A DNA stretch of 64,000 nt from DASRHD01 sp035485575 (GTDB lineage Bacteria > Verrucomicrobiota > Verrucomicrobiia > Opitutales > Opitutaceae). A model generated the notes under the pieces. That model was given only the letters and a program-made list of their open reading frames with translations, searched no databases and was not told the DNA's origin. Shown here one piece after another: positions 1 through 9,360 of the stretch. The position numbers were made by a program, and so were the translations under genes. Every line of letters begins with the position of its first letter. The stretch's first letter is position 1. The DNA is taken from assembly GCA_035485575.1 (NCBI GenBank), contig DATHNW010000025.1, positions 62,001-126,000 on the forward strand, written 5' to 3'.

Positions 1-3000
1 GCACCAATGCGGCTTCAGGATCGGCGCCGTTGGTGCCGCTGAACGAAACCAGCGTGGTCAGAACTCCGGCTGGCGTCATCTTAAAGAGGGTGCCCTTATT
101 GGCACTCGTCGTGCCGTAAAAATTGCCGTCGCTACCCAGCACCAGGCCGGCCAGCGGATAGCCGCCATTGGAACCAGTGAACGAAACCAGAGTGGTCAAA
201 ACCCCCGCGGGGGTGATCTTAAAGGCCGTGCCTTCACCGGCACTGCCGCCGTTTACAGTCGTGCCATAGAAATTGCCGTCGCTGCCCTGTACCAGACCTG
301 CTTCAGGATCGGCGCCGTTGGTGCCATTGAACGAAACCAGCGTGGTCAAGACACCCGCCGGAGTGATCTGAAAGACAGTGCCGTCGCTGGCACTGCCGCC
401 GCTTTCGGTCGTGCCGTAGAAGTTGCCGTCGCTGCCCTGCACCAGCCCTGCTTCAGGATCGGCGCCGTTGGTGCCATTGAATGAAACCAGCGTGGTCAGC
501 ACACCCGTGGGAGTAACCTTAAAGACAGTGCCGTCGTTACTGCTGCCACCTTCCGAAGTCATGCCATAAAAATTGCCGTCGCTGCCCTGCACCAAGCCAG
601 CGACGGGGTAAATACCGCCATTGCCGGAAGCGGCGAAATTGAACAGGACATTCAAGCTGTCTGCCGGAGTGTTAATCGTGTACGTGCCGCCCGTCACTGT
701 GCTATCGGCAAACCCGCTCTCACAAGCGATGGCCCTGAGAAGGGTGGTATTGCTGATCGTCACCGGCCCAAAATAAAGCGTCCCGTTGGTCTTACTCGGC
801 GTGCTACCGTCGGTCGTGTAACGGATGGCCGCTCCGCCGGTCGCTGAAGTCAGAGTCACAACCTGGGCACTGGCATAATTGCCAGCCGCCGGAGTGAAGA
901 CCGGGGCACTGGCCGGCGAAAGTATGACATAGGAAGCACTCGTCACCGCGCTGTCGGCAAAACCGCTCGCATAGGCGATGGCGCTGAGGGTTTCATTTGC
1001 ACTCACTGCAACCGGGCCGGAGTAAATCGTGCCAATGGTCTCGCTCGGCGTACTGCCGTCGGTGGTGTAGCGAATCGTGGCCCCGCCCGTCGTCGAAGTG
1101 ATCGTCACCGTCTGCGCGCCTGCATAAGTACCGGCGGCGGGGCTGAAGACCGGCGCAGCGGCCGGTGGAGAATTGATCGTATAATTGCCGCTGGCCACCG
1201 GGCTGTCGGTCAGGCCGCTTTCGTAGGCGATGGCCTTGAGGGTCTGGCTGCTGCTGACGCTGACCGGGCCGGAGTAAATCGTGCCGATGGTTTCAGAAGG
1301 CGTGCTGCCATCGGTGGTGTAGCGAATCGTGGCTCCGCCGGTCGTAGTGGTGACGGTCACCGACTGAGCGCCAGTGTAAGTACCGGCGGCAGGACTGAAC
1401 GAAGGGGCAACCACCTGCGAACTGATCGTGTAGATACCGGAGGTGACCGTGCTGTCGATGAAACCGGTTTTGTAAGCAATGGCCTGGAGGGTGGCGCTGG
1501 CACTGATACTCACTGGACCGGAGTAGATCGCGCCGTTGGTTTCGGAGGGTGTGCTGCCGTCGGTGGTGTAGCGAATCGTGGCTCCGCCGGTAGCAGTGGT
1601 GATAGCCACCGACTGGGCGGTCGTGTATCGGCCGGCAATGGGATTGAATACCGGCGGTGCAACCTGGGGCGGGATGCCCAGTTGAAAAATCACGCCCTGA
1701 TTGAAGAAGCCGCCATAAAGAGTCGTGCCATAATAGTTGCCGTCATTACCCCGCACCAAGCCGGCGTAAGGGAAAGCTCCATTGTTGCCGTCGAATGGAA
1801 CCAGCGTCGTCAGGACACCGGCGGGCGTCATCTTAAAGACCGTGCCACCGATGCCCGTGCCGCCTTGTGAACTTGTGCCGTAAAAATTACCGTCGGGGGC
1901 CTGCACCAGGCTAGAGTATGGGCCGCCATTGGTGCCGTTCAGGGAGACCAACGTGGTCAGAGCGCCCGTCGGTGTGACCTTAAAGATCGAACCATAGATC
2001 GGGTTACTGCCGCCAAAAAGGGTCGTGCCATAGAAATTGCCATCGCTGCCCTGGAGTAGCGCGGCGTAAGGGTTGGCTCCGTTAGCGCCGGTGAAGGAAA
2101 CCAGTGTGGTCAGGGCGCCGGCTGGGGTCACCTTAAACACAGTACCCTGGTTGGCACTGCCTCCCTCCGAGGTCGTACCGTAGAAATTGCCGTCGCTGCC
2201 CTGCACCAGACTGGCGTAGGGATAGGCGCCAGTGCTGCTGCTGAACGAAACCAGCGTGGTCAGAACTCCGGCCGGGGTCATCTTAAACACGGTACCTTGG
2301 TTGGCGCTGCCTCCGCTGTCTGTCGTGCCGTAAAAATTGCCGTCGCTGCCCTGCACCAACGCCGCCTCGGGATAGGCTCCATTGGCGCCGCTAAATGAGA
2401 CCAAGGTGGTGAGGACTCCCGCCGGGGTCATTTTGAAAACCGTGCCGTCATTGCCGCTGCCGCCCACTTCCGTCGTGCCATAAAAATTGCCATCGCTGCC
2501 CTGCACCAACGCCGCGTAAGGATAGGCCCCGTTGCTGCCGCTAAATGAAACCAAGGTGGTCAGGACTCCCGCCGGAGTCATTTTGAAAATCGTGCCTTCA
2601 TTGGCGCTGCCGCCTTCGGAATCGGTGCCGTAGAAATTGCCATCGCTGCCCTGCACCAGAGCGGCGGCCGGATAAATTCCGCCGCTATTGGACGAGGCAA
2701 GGTCAGTCACGACATTCACCGTCCCGACCGGGGAAGAAGTAATCGCAAAGAGACCGCTGCTCACCGGGCTGTCGGCAAATGAACCGCTCTCAAAGGCGAT
2801 GGCCTTCAGCACGGTGGAGATGGTGAGGCTCACTGGGCCGGAATAAATTGTACCGTAATTTTCAGTGGGGGTGCTCCCATCCGTGGTGTAGCAAATCGTG
2901 GCGCCGTTCGTCGCTGACGTGATGGTCACATTTTGCGCGCCCGAGTAGCTGCCGGCCACGGGATTGAAAACCGGCGCAGCCGCGGCCGGAACAATGAAGT

Positions 3001-6000
3001 AAGTGCCGCTGGCCACCCAACTGTCAGCAAAACCGGCTATGTAAGCGACGGCGTTGATCGTGGTCGTGCTGGTGATGTTCACCGAGCTGGAGTAAAGTAT
3101 GCCGGTGGTTTCGGTCGGCGTGCTGCCGTCGGTCGTGTAGCGGATGGATGCGCCGTTGGTGGTCGTGGAAATTGCCACCGTCTGTGCGGTCGCATAAGTG
3201 CCCGGCAGAGGATTAAAGGCCGGGGCGGCAGTTTGCGGAAGAATCGTATAAGTACCGCTCGTCACCGGGCTGTCGGTAAAGTTTGTCTCGTAGGCCATGG
3301 CCTTGAGCGTGGTGGTGGCACCGATGACCACCGGGCCGGAGTAGATTGTGCCGCTGGTCTCCGTGGGCGTGCTGCCATCGGTCGTATAGCGGATGGTGGC
3401 GCCGCCGTTCGAAGTGATCGTCACTGTCTGGGCACTCGTATAGGCGCCGGCGGCAGGACTGAAGGCCGGCGCGGCGGCCGCAATCGCGTATTTCTTCAGC
3501 AAATACGCATTGACGTTGGAGCGTTCGGTCGGCGTCAGCACCCGGTTGTAGATAATGATCTCAACAAAATCGCCGTCGAAGTTGGGCCCATGGCCAGGCA
3601 CATTGGAGCCGCTGCCAATGGTGGGATCATCGCAAAACGCGACCGTATTGCCCGTCTGGCTGTAATGCGGATAGCCATCGAAATTCTGGAACCAGGTGGT
3701 GTTGTCGCCGCCCACATTGTAGATCTGGAAATCCGTGAGATCCGCCGGCGCCGAACCCGTGTCGTACCAGCCGTTGGTCGCGAAGTCGTCGAAGATGTCT
3801 CCGCCGCCCTCGGGATAGCGACTGCCATTGGAGCCGCCGATGGACCAAAGACCGCATATATTTCCAGTAGAAGAACGCCGCACCACAGCAAACGCCTCGC
3901 CCGCACTTGCACTGGCCATGAGACCGGTGGGCAGATACAATATATCCCCATTGTCCTCGGTGAAGTGAAGCGCGGGGAACCCGTTAATCTGACTGGCAAC
4001 AAGCTGGGGCTGACCGCCGTCGCCTTCAGTGGCATTGTTACCGCTGACGCTTTGGTCCGCCCAGGCAGTGACATTGCCATTACTGTCGAAAGTAATGCCA
4101 GTCGTGGAGCGCAGCCAGAGGCGAAGTCCACTCGTCGGCAATGCCGCGGTGTTGAGCGTCGTGACCGGAACGGAACTGCTGTAGGCCGAGGTGCCGGCAT
4201 AGCTCGTGAGCTTGACCCGGTAGGTGTACGTCTGGCCCGGCGTCAGCCCGCTGTCCGTATAACTCGTGAGGTCGTTGAGCTGGGTGACGACGGTGAAGCC
4301 TCCCCCACCCGTCTGCCGTTCGAGCGTGGTGACCGTGTGCATGGTGTTCGGTGCCGTCCATGATAGATCGACCGAACTCTCCGTGGCGGCAAAAGCGGTC
4401 AGGGTCGGCTGGGCAGGAACAACAATGGTCGGCGGATTGTATTTCTGGTCCAGGTACTGCATCACCGAATCGCGCTGCGCGGGAGTGAGAACGTGATTAT
4501 AAACAACGATGGCGGCGATATCGCCATCGAACTGGCAGCCATCGCCGTCGCCAATGGCCGGATTGCTGCGGAACCCCACGGTGTTGCCGGACTGCTGGAA
4601 GTGGGGATAGCCATTGAAATTCTGGAACCACGTCGTCGAATCGCCGCCCACATCATAGATGTGAAAGTTTTGGAGTACGGAATTATCGGGCGCGGGCCCG
4701 GTGGAGTACCAGGTGTTGGTGGCGAAATCATCGTTGATTTCGCCAGTGTATTCGGGGTAGCGGCTGCCGCCGTTGGCATAGGTTCCAAAGGCCCACAGAC
4801 CGACGATATTGGTCGTGTTTGATCTCCGCAGGACGGCAAAAGCTTCGCCGCCGGAAGCGCCCGACATCGGATTGGTCAGCAAATTCAACGAATTTTGCTG
4901 CGACTGGTTGAAATGGACCGCCGGCAATCCATTGATTTGACCGGTCACAAGGGAGGGCTGCGAGGAGGAGTTGCCCTGGGTGGCATTGTTGCCGAGGCCG
5001 CTTTGGTCGGCCCAGGTGCTGACGAAGCCGCCGCTGGCGGTCACACCGGCATCAGCGCGGAGATAGAGACGCAGGCCGCCAACACTGTAGAGCACGGCGT
5101 CGGGGTCGGCGACCAAGGGATTACGGCCGGCGGCGACTTCGGCGCCGTCGCTCATACCGTCGCCATCGGTATCGGGATTGTGCGGATCAGTACCGTAAAG
5201 ATATTCCTGAAGATTGGTCAGGCCGTCGCCGTCAGGATCGAGATTGCTTTGATCGACTGTCGTGGAGAGGCCGTGGGCGGTCTCCCAAGCATCGTCGATG
5301 CCGTTATTATTGGCATCGGCAAACAACGGGTTCTGCGGGCCGGCAAAAATATCATCGAGACCGGTGCCAGTGGCGGCGTCGCCAGTGATGGCAAAGGTGG
5401 AGAGGTAGGTGCTGGTGTTGTCGCGGAAGTTGAGGCTCGCCGCAACCATGCTGCCATTGGCATAGAGATCCCAAGTCTTGTGTGTGAAATCAAGGCGGGT
5501 GGTGAGACGAATCCAGTTCTGCGACTGGTAGTCGGCCATGAGTGGCGCAGTGAAAGCGGTGGATTGCCAGGTGCCGCCGCCCGAGCCGTTGCCGTTGAAC
5601 GCCTGAAGAGCGCCCAGGCTCCCATTGAGCACGAAAGCGAAGCGAGCACTCCCGACATCGAAGGTGGTGGCGGTGGCAATGTCGGTCTCGGCGACAGGCT
5701 TGGCGTAGAAATCGACAAAAATTATGGTGGTGCCGGCAAGCTGGGCGAAGGTCTGGGCCGTTTGCGCGACGGAGGCTCCGGGCTGGAGCACAACCGATTG
5801 CGTGCCGTGGAACGCATCTGCATTGACGACCGACGCGGTCCCTTGGGCCACGTTCCAACCGAGTTGATGGTTGAGCGAACCAAGCGTGTAACCTTCGCCG
5901 CTTTCAAAGTCCGTCGTGTAAGGCAGACTGGGCAGATTAATCGTATAAGCCGCGGTGCTGACTGCGCTGTCGGTAAACCCGGATTTGTAGGCGATGGCCT

Positions 6001-7615
6001 TGAGCGTGGTCGAAGCACTCAGGCTGACCGGATTGGAATAGACCGTGCCATGCGTTTCAGTCGGCGTGCTATTGTCCGAGGTGTAACGGATTGTGGCGCC
6101 GCTCGTGGTGGTGCTGATCGTGATGGTTTGCACGCCAAGATAGGTGCCCGCTATTGGACTGAAAGTTGGAGCGGCGGCCTGTGAAGGAAGATTGATGGTG
6201 TAAGGACCGCTGGTCACCGCACTGTCGGTAAAGCCACTTTTGTACGCGATGGCCTTGAGCGTCAGAGTCGCGCTGATGTTTACGGGAGACGAATAGATCG
6301 TGCCCGCGGTCTCGCTCGGCGTGCTGCCATCGGTGGTATAACGAATGGTAGCACCGCTCGTCGTCGTGCTGATCGTGACGTTTTGCGTGGCCGTGTATGT
6401 GCCGGCTGCCGGGGTGAAACCCGGCGCAGCAGCCTGCGGGATATTGATGGTATAAACGCCGGTGGCCACCGCGCTATCGGTGAGGCCGCTTTTGTAAGCA
6501 ATGGCCTTGAGGGTCTTGGTGCTGCTGATATTGACGGGGCTTGAATAGACCGTCCCCGCGGTCTCGCTTGGCGTGCTGCCATCGGTGGTATAACGGATGG
6601 TGGCGCCGCTCGTCGTCGTGCTGATTGTGACGTTTTGTGCGGCCGTGTAAGTACCGGCGGCCGGACTGAAACTCGGAGTGGCGACTAGGATGATGGTGAT
6701 GGTGTAGACCGCGCTGGCCACGCCGCTGTCGGTCATGCCGCTTTCGTAGGCAATCGCCTTGAGGGTCTTGGTGCTGGTAACACTGACTGCACTGGAATAA
6801 ATCGTGCCGGCGGTCTCACTCGGCGTGGAGCCGTCGGTGGTGTAGCGAATAGTGGCGCCACTGGTGGTCGTGCTAATGGCGACGGATTGCACGACGTTAT
6901 AAGTACCGGCAACCGGACTAAAGGTCGGAGTAACGACCTTGATCGTGAAAACGCCGGTGGTCACGCCGCTATTATTGAAGCCCGCCTTATAGGCAATGGC
7001 CTTCAGGGTTGTCGTAGTAGTAATGCTGACCGCGCCGGAATAAAGTATGCCCGCGGTTGAACTAGGCGTGCTGCCGTCGGTCGTGTAGCGGATCAATCCG
7101 CCCGTGGTGGTTGTGCTGATGGTAACAGATTGCGTGCCGGTATAGGTGCCAGCGACAGGGCTGAAAGTCGGCGCCGCCGCCGTTATCGTATAGACGCCGC
7201 TGGCGACCGAACTGTTAGTCATGCCGCTTTTGAATCCAATGGCCTTGAGGGTCAGCGTCGTGGCAATGCTGACTGGAGCGGAGTAAAGCGTGCCGACCGT
7301 TGAACTGGGCGTACTGCCATCCGTCGTATAGCGGATCGAGGCCCCGCTGGTCGTCGTGCTGATTGTGACCGACTGCGTATTGTTGTAGGTGCCCGTAACG
7401 GGACTGTAGGTGGGCGTCGCCACCGTGCTCGCATGAGTGACAGCGCTTAACGAAACCCAAGCGAGCAAGACCGCCAGCACCCGCGAAAAACCGGCTTGGC
7501 TTCTGTGAAGCCCCGTTGGGGCACCGGTCAACCGATTAAAAGCATCGATAAAGAAAATTTCCCGGAAAAAACGAAGCCAGCTAGTGTCCAGATTTGTCCG
7601 GGCTCGGGTGTCCAT
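1..7615 (-). CDS. Giant secreted GloVer / CHB_HEX_C / LamG repeat protein (C-terminus beyond window)
   Basis: One open frame runs from an ATG at 7615 off the left edge (at least 2538 residues); I checked it is in register at 7615, 5938, 4840 and 58. Order: a hydrophobic signal-like segment at about residues 48-68; six CHB_HEX_C repeats of about 83 residues (motif RYTTDGSTP, about 7430-5950); a concanavalin-like segment (5940-5300); acidic Asp/Asn/Gly calcium-type repeats (DPDGDGLTN, DTDGDGMSDG, 5300-5130); a LamG-like domain (5110-4480); a fibronectin III domain (4450-4180); a second LamG-like domain (4180-3500); three CHB_HEX_C (3490-2720); seven GloVer repeats of about 50 residues (motif LVQGSDGNFYGTT, 2700-1690); four CHB_HEX_C (1660-650); at least four more GloVer repeats. 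No enzyme domain is visible. By family knowledge this is an extracellular or surface protein; adhesion or polysaccharide binding is inference. No clear ribosome binding site precedes the ATG, so the start is uncertain. Confidence 0.85.
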   Translation of the reverse strand, partial: MDTRARTNLDTSWLRFFREIFFIDAFNRLTGAPTGLHRSQAGFSRVLAVLLAWVSLSAVTHASTVATPTYSPVTGTYNNTQSVTISTTTSGASIRYTTDGSTPSSTVGTLYSAPVSIATTLTLKAIGFKSGMTNSSVASGVYTITAAAPTFSPVAGTYTGTQSVTISTTTTGGLIRYTTDGSTPSSTAGILYSGAVSITTTTTLKAIAYKAGFNNSGVTTGVFTIKVVTPTFSPVAGTYNVVQSVAISTTTSGATIRYTTDGSTPSETAGTIYSSAVSVTSTKTLKAIAYESGMTDSGVASAVYTITIILVATPSFSPAAGTYTAAQNVTISTTTSGATIRYTTDGSTPSETAGTVYSSPVNISSTKTLKAIAYKSGLTDSAVATGVYTINIPQAAAPGFTPAAGTYTATQNVTISTTTSGATIRYTTDGSTPSETAGTIYSSPVNISATLTLKAIAYKSGFTDSAVTSGPYTINLPSQAAAPTFSPIAGTYLGVQTITISTTTSGATIRYTSDNSTPTETHGTVYSNPVSLSASTTLKAIAYKSGFTDSAVSTAAYTINLPSLPYTTDFESGEGYTLGSLNHQLGWNVAQGTASVVNADAFHGTQSVVLQPGASVAQTAQTFAQLAGTTIIFVDFYAKPVAETDIATATTFDVGSARFAFVLNGSLGALQAFNGNGSGGGTWQSTAFTAPLMADYQSQNWIRLTTRLDFTHKTWDLYANGSMVAASLNFRDNTSTYLSTFAITGDAATGTGLDDIFAGPQNPLFADANNNGIDDAWETAHGLSTTVDQSNLDPDGDGLTNLQEYLYGTDPHNPDTDGDGMSDGAEVAAGRNPLVADPDAVLYSVGGLRLYLRADAGVTASGGFVSTWADQSGLGNNATQGNSSSQPSLVTGQINGLPAVHFNQSQQNSLNLLTNPMSGASGGEAFAVLRRSNTTNIVGLWAFGTYANGGSRYPEYTGEINDDFATNTWYSTGPAPDNSVLQNFHIYDVGGDSTTWFQNFNGYPHFQQSGNTVGFRSNPAIGDGDGCQFDGDIAAIVVYNHVLTPAQRDSVMQYLDQKYNPPTIVVPAQPTLTAFAATESSVDLSWTAPNTMHTVTTLERQTGGGGFTVVTQLNDLTSYTDSGLTPGQTYTYRVKLTSYAGTSAYSSSVPVTTLNTAALPTSGLRLWLRSTTGITFDSNGNVTAWADQSVSGNNATEGDGGQPQLVASQINGFPALHFTEDNGDILYLPTGLMASASAGEAFAVVRRSSTGNICGLWSIGGSNGSRYPEGGGDIFDDFATNGWYDTGSAPADLTDFQIYNVGGDNTTWFQNFDGYPHYSQTGNTVAFCDDPTIGSGSNVPGHGPNFDGDFVEIIIYNRVLTPTERSNVNAYLLKKYAIAAAAPAFSPAAGAYTSAQTVTITSNGGATIRYTTDGSTPTETSGTIYSGPVVIGATTTLKAMAYETNFTDSPVTSGTYTILPQTAAPAFNPLPGTYATAQTVAISTTTNGASIRYTTDGSTPTETTGILYSSSVNITSTTTINAVAYIAGFADSWVASGTYFIVPAAAAPVFNPVAGSYSGAQNVTITSATNGATICYTTDGSTPTENYGTIYSGPVSLTISTVLKAIAFESGSFADSPVSSGLFAITSSPVGTVNVVTDLASSNSGGIYPAAALVQGSDGNFYGTDSEGGSANEGTIFKMTPAGVLTTLVSFSGSNGAYPYAALVQGSDGNFYGTTEVGGSGNDGTVFKMTPAGVLTTLVSFSGANGAYPEAALVQGSDGNFYGTTDSGGSANQGTVFKMTPAGVLTTLVSFSSSTGAYPYASLVQGSDGNFYGTTSEGGSANQGTVFKVTPAGALTTLVSFTGANGANPYAALLQGSDGNFYGTTLFGGSNPIYGSIFKVTPTGALTTLVSLNGTNGGPYSSLVQAPDGNFYGTSSQGGTGIGGTVFKMTPAGVLTTLVPFDGNNGAFPYAGLVRGNDGNYYGTTLYGGFFNQGVIFQLGIPPQVAPPVFNPIAGRYTTAQSVAITTATGGATIRYTTDGSTPSETNGAIYSGPVSISASATLQAIAYKTGFIDSTVTSGIYTISSQVVAPSFSPAAGTYTGAQSVTVTTTTGGATIRYTTDGSTPSETIGTIYSGPVSVSSSQTLKAIAYESGLTDSPVASGNYTINSPPAAAPVFSPAAGTYAGAQTVTITSTTGGATIRYTTDGSTPSETIGTIYSGPVAVSANETLSAIAYASGFADSAVTSASYVILSPASAPVFTPAAGNYASAQVVTLTSATGGAAIRYTTDGSTPSKTNGTLYFGPVTISNTTLLRAIACESGFADSTVTGGTYTINTPADSLNVLFNFAASGNGGIYPVAGLVQGSDGNFYGMTSEGGSSNDGTVFKVTPTGVLTTLVSFNGTNGADPEAGLVQGSDGNFYGTTESGGSASDGTVFQITPAGVLTTLVSFNGTNGADPEAGLVQGSDGNFYGTTVNGGSAGEGTAFKITPAGVLTTLVSFTGSNGGYPLAGLVLGSDGNFYGTTSANKGTLFKMTPAGVLTTLVSFSGTNGADPEAALV

Positions 7616-7660
7616 GTTGGTCAAGCTGAAGAATGCTTAAGGTCCATCGGAGGCGGTCGG

Positions 7661-7864
7661 TTGAAGAAGAACGCCCGGTGCAAAGCAACTGCAAAATCGG
7701 ACGCCTACGAGAATGTCACACATTGGTGCTTATTTTGGCGGGGATGGAAGCAGGTCATTAACGACGGCGTCATCCCGGAAATTTCTCAGCGGGTGAAGTC
7801 CGCCCGCCGCTGGCATCCGGATGCGATAGAGTCGATGGGCGAATTTCACCCAGTGACTTATTGA
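7661..7864 (+). CDS. Possible small ORF coupled to the XRE regulator
   Basis: Tentative 67-residue ORF starting at TTG 7661, with a textbook GGAGG at 7649-7653 spaced 7 bases away. Its TGA (7862-7864) overlaps the TTG that starts the XRE gene at 7861. The first codons (LKKNA) repeat the first codons of the XRE gene. The product matches no family I recognise; it is Trp- and His-rich with no obvious membrane segment. The frame is also open upstream to 7496, but that part overlaps the start of the giant protein. It could be chance, but the ribosome binding site plus 4-base overlap argue for a coupled pair. Confidence 0.35.
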   Translation: MKKNARCKATAKSDAYENVTHWCLFWRGWKQVINDGVIPEISQRVKSARRWHPDAIESMGEFHPVTY

Positions 7865-8109
7865 AAAAGAACGCAGAACTCTCGAAGCGAAATCTCATCG
7901 GCCGGCGCGTCCGCACGATCCGCTTGAGCCGGTCTCCGTCGATCACCCTGGAGGATTTGGCCGGTCGCATGGCGGCGCGGGGCGTGACCCTAGACCGGTC
8001 CGCCCTCGGCCGGATTGAGAATGGAAAACGCTATGTGCTCGATTACGAGGCGGTCGGCCTGGCCAAGGCTTTGAAAGTCAGGCTGCGAGATTTGTTCGGT
8101 ATCGAATAA
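7861..8109 (+). CDS. XRE-family HTH transcriptional regulator
   Basis: An 82-residue protein that is essentially one helix-turn-helix of the Cro/CI type: residues 12-80 contain the pattern LEDLAGRMAARGV, RSALGRIENGKR and a LAKALKVRLRDLF closing helix. It would bind DNA as a small repressor or antitoxin-like regulator. The start is TTG at 7861; no ATG or Shine-Dalgarno lies nearby, which suits translational coupling to the overlapping small ORF upstream. It lies beside an integrase and tRNA scar, as expected for a mobile-element regulator. Its target is unknown. Confidence 0.75.
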   Translation: MKKNAELSKRNLIGRRVRTIRLSRSPSITLEDLAGRMAARGVTLDRSALGRIENGKRYVLDYEAVGLAKALKVRLRDLFGIE

Positions 8110-8117
8110 CGCTCCCG

Positions 8118-8160
8118 GCTCATCGCGGCTGGAGTAATTCCGCGATGAGCGCTTTGTGTC
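8118..8160 (+). terminator. Hairpin after the XRE gene
   Basis: A perfect 11-bp stem (GCTCATCGCGG at 8118-8128 with CCGCGATGAGC at 8140-8150) and an 11-base loop, 8 bases after the XRE stop, followed by a weak T-containing stretch. Probable intrinsic terminator; the T-tract is poor. Confidence 0.5.
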
Positions 8161-8232
8161 GTTCTTCGGTCATCTTGCAAAATCTCTCCGTGTATAATGC
8201 ACAATGAAGTCCATGCTGTTTTTTAGATGCAT

Positions 8233-9279
8233 CTAAGCAGGAATAGCATCCAAGCATGCCTGTAAATCTGCGGCGCTTAATCGCTGATAAATGCGATGAA
8301 CCGTCTCAGAAGCATGGCCAACGAAACGCATGGCTTGGCTTTGCGATACACCCGCACGCGCCAAGCGAGTGACCACAGTCACTCTTGTGCAATGAAAACA
8401 CAGATGTGGTAGGCCGATATCCTTGAAAAAGAAGTGCCATTCCTTCGAAACCATTCTTGGCAGTGCACAAGTGATAGTTTTATTTTCTGCCCTTAATTTC
8501 AACACCAACGGAACCAGCTCAGAGTGAAGAGCCGTCGTGAAAATTTTGCCGCCTTTGATTCGAAAGGAAATCGTGCGTCTGGCAAGATCCACCCAATGCA
8601 ACGGAAGGGATGTTTCCGAAAGGCGACAACCTTGGTGAATCGCAATTTCGAAGCAGATACACATCCATTCCCTCGTGGGGTCTTTCTCGATAAGCTCGGC
8701 AAGTTTCAAACGAATATGCGCGATTTCCGCATCGGTCATCTCCGGTTTTTCTTTCACCGGATCACGCTTGAGGCCCATGCGCATGCATGGGTTTTGTTCG
8801 CAATAGCCACGGCGCTGGGCTTCTCGCATCAGAACACCCAAAAACTTCAGCTCGGTTATTGCGGTGTTTCTTGCGATTGGCTTTCCGCAATGTCGTTTCT
8901 GCTGCTCCCTCCAGCTTAGGTACATTTCGATATGCCGATATTCGAATGTGCGAGGCATCTTGATGGCCGCCCAATCCATAAATTCGCTGAGGGCAGCCCA
9001 TGCGTTTTCTCCTCTTTTAAGAGAAAGCGGGGACCGGCGATAGCGAATGCGAATGTAATCCAAGGCCCACGCGGACCATATTTCACCATCAACTAAAGGC
9101 CTGTACGCTTGCGCCTCAGTCGAGCGCTCCTGGGCGTAAGACAGCGCCTTCCTTCGGCCCGTGGGATCATCCAGTCGGAATTTGGTCGATTCATGGACCC
9201 GCTTGGCATACTTTGCGGACCAGTACGAGATGTACCAATACGGACTTTTTGGCCTTTTGTAGATCGAGGTATATTTCAT
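8233..9279 (-). CDS. Tyrosine recombinase / phage-type integrase
   Basis: A site-specific recombinase of the lambda-integrase family, which cuts and rejoins DNA through a tyrosine. An N-terminal SAM-like DNA-binding domain (about residues 60-150) precedes the catalytic domain, where the family residues are visible: Arg in GCRLSE, the H-x-x-R pair in HCTRVTVV, His in FVGHASE and the nucleophile Tyr in VHRIYQRLS near the C-terminus. About 348 residues, complete. I chose ATG 9279 (MKYTSIYKRP); another in-frame ATG at 9309 adds ten residues. It reads away from the tRNA 3' scar at 9361-9412, the expected partner attachment site. It looks intact. Confidence 0.9.
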   Translation of the reverse strand: MKYTSIYKRPKSPYWYISYWSAKYAKRVHESTKFRLDDPTGRRKALSYAQERSTEAQAYRPLVDGEIWSAWALDYIRIRYRRSPLSLKRGENAWAALSEFMDWAAIKMPRTFEYRHIEMYLSWREQQKRHCGKPIARNTAITELKFLGVLMREAQRRGYCEQNPCMRMGLKRDPVKEKPEMTDAEIAHIRLKLAELIEKDPTREWMCICFEIAIHQGCRLSETSLPLHWVDLARRTISFRIKGGKIFTTALHSELVPLVLKLRAENKTITCALPRMVSKEWHFFFKDIGLPHLCFHCTRVTVVTRLARAGVSQSQAMRFVGHASETVHRIYQRLSAADLQACLDAIPA

Positions 9280-9280
9280 C

Positions 9281-9308
9281 GCAGCAAGTAGTGCAGCAAG
9301 GTGCAGCA
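9281..9308. repeat. Short GCAGCA repeats at the integrase 5' end
   Basis: GCAGCA occurs at 9281, 9293 and 9303, the first two as GCAGCAAG, immediately upstream of the preferred integrase start. This could be an arm-type integrase or regulator binding array, or simply an Ala/Leu-rich N-terminus if the longer integrase start is used. Confidence 0.3.
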
Positions 9309-9360
9309 CAACCTACTGCCTCAATCAATGCGTTCCTCTATCGCGCAAAGGCCTGCAAAG

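Noticed and set aside
2933..6184. Long plus-strand ORFs (476 and 429 codons) opposite the giant protein
   Set aside because: Antisense shadows of repetitive GC-rich coding sequence; Arg/Gly-rich composition and no domain pattern.
1..7400. Highly regular tandem DNA repeats (about 150 and 250 bases) that could be taken for a CRISPR or satellite array
   Set aside because: They keep one open minus-strand frame and translate to GloVer and CHB_HEX_C protein repeats; there are no short conserved repeats with unique spacers.
8223..8236. Perfect 14-base palindrome TTAGATGCATCTAA at the integrase stop codon
   Set aside because: A possible protein-binding site, but single copy, overlapping the stop, and without a T-tract; too little to call.
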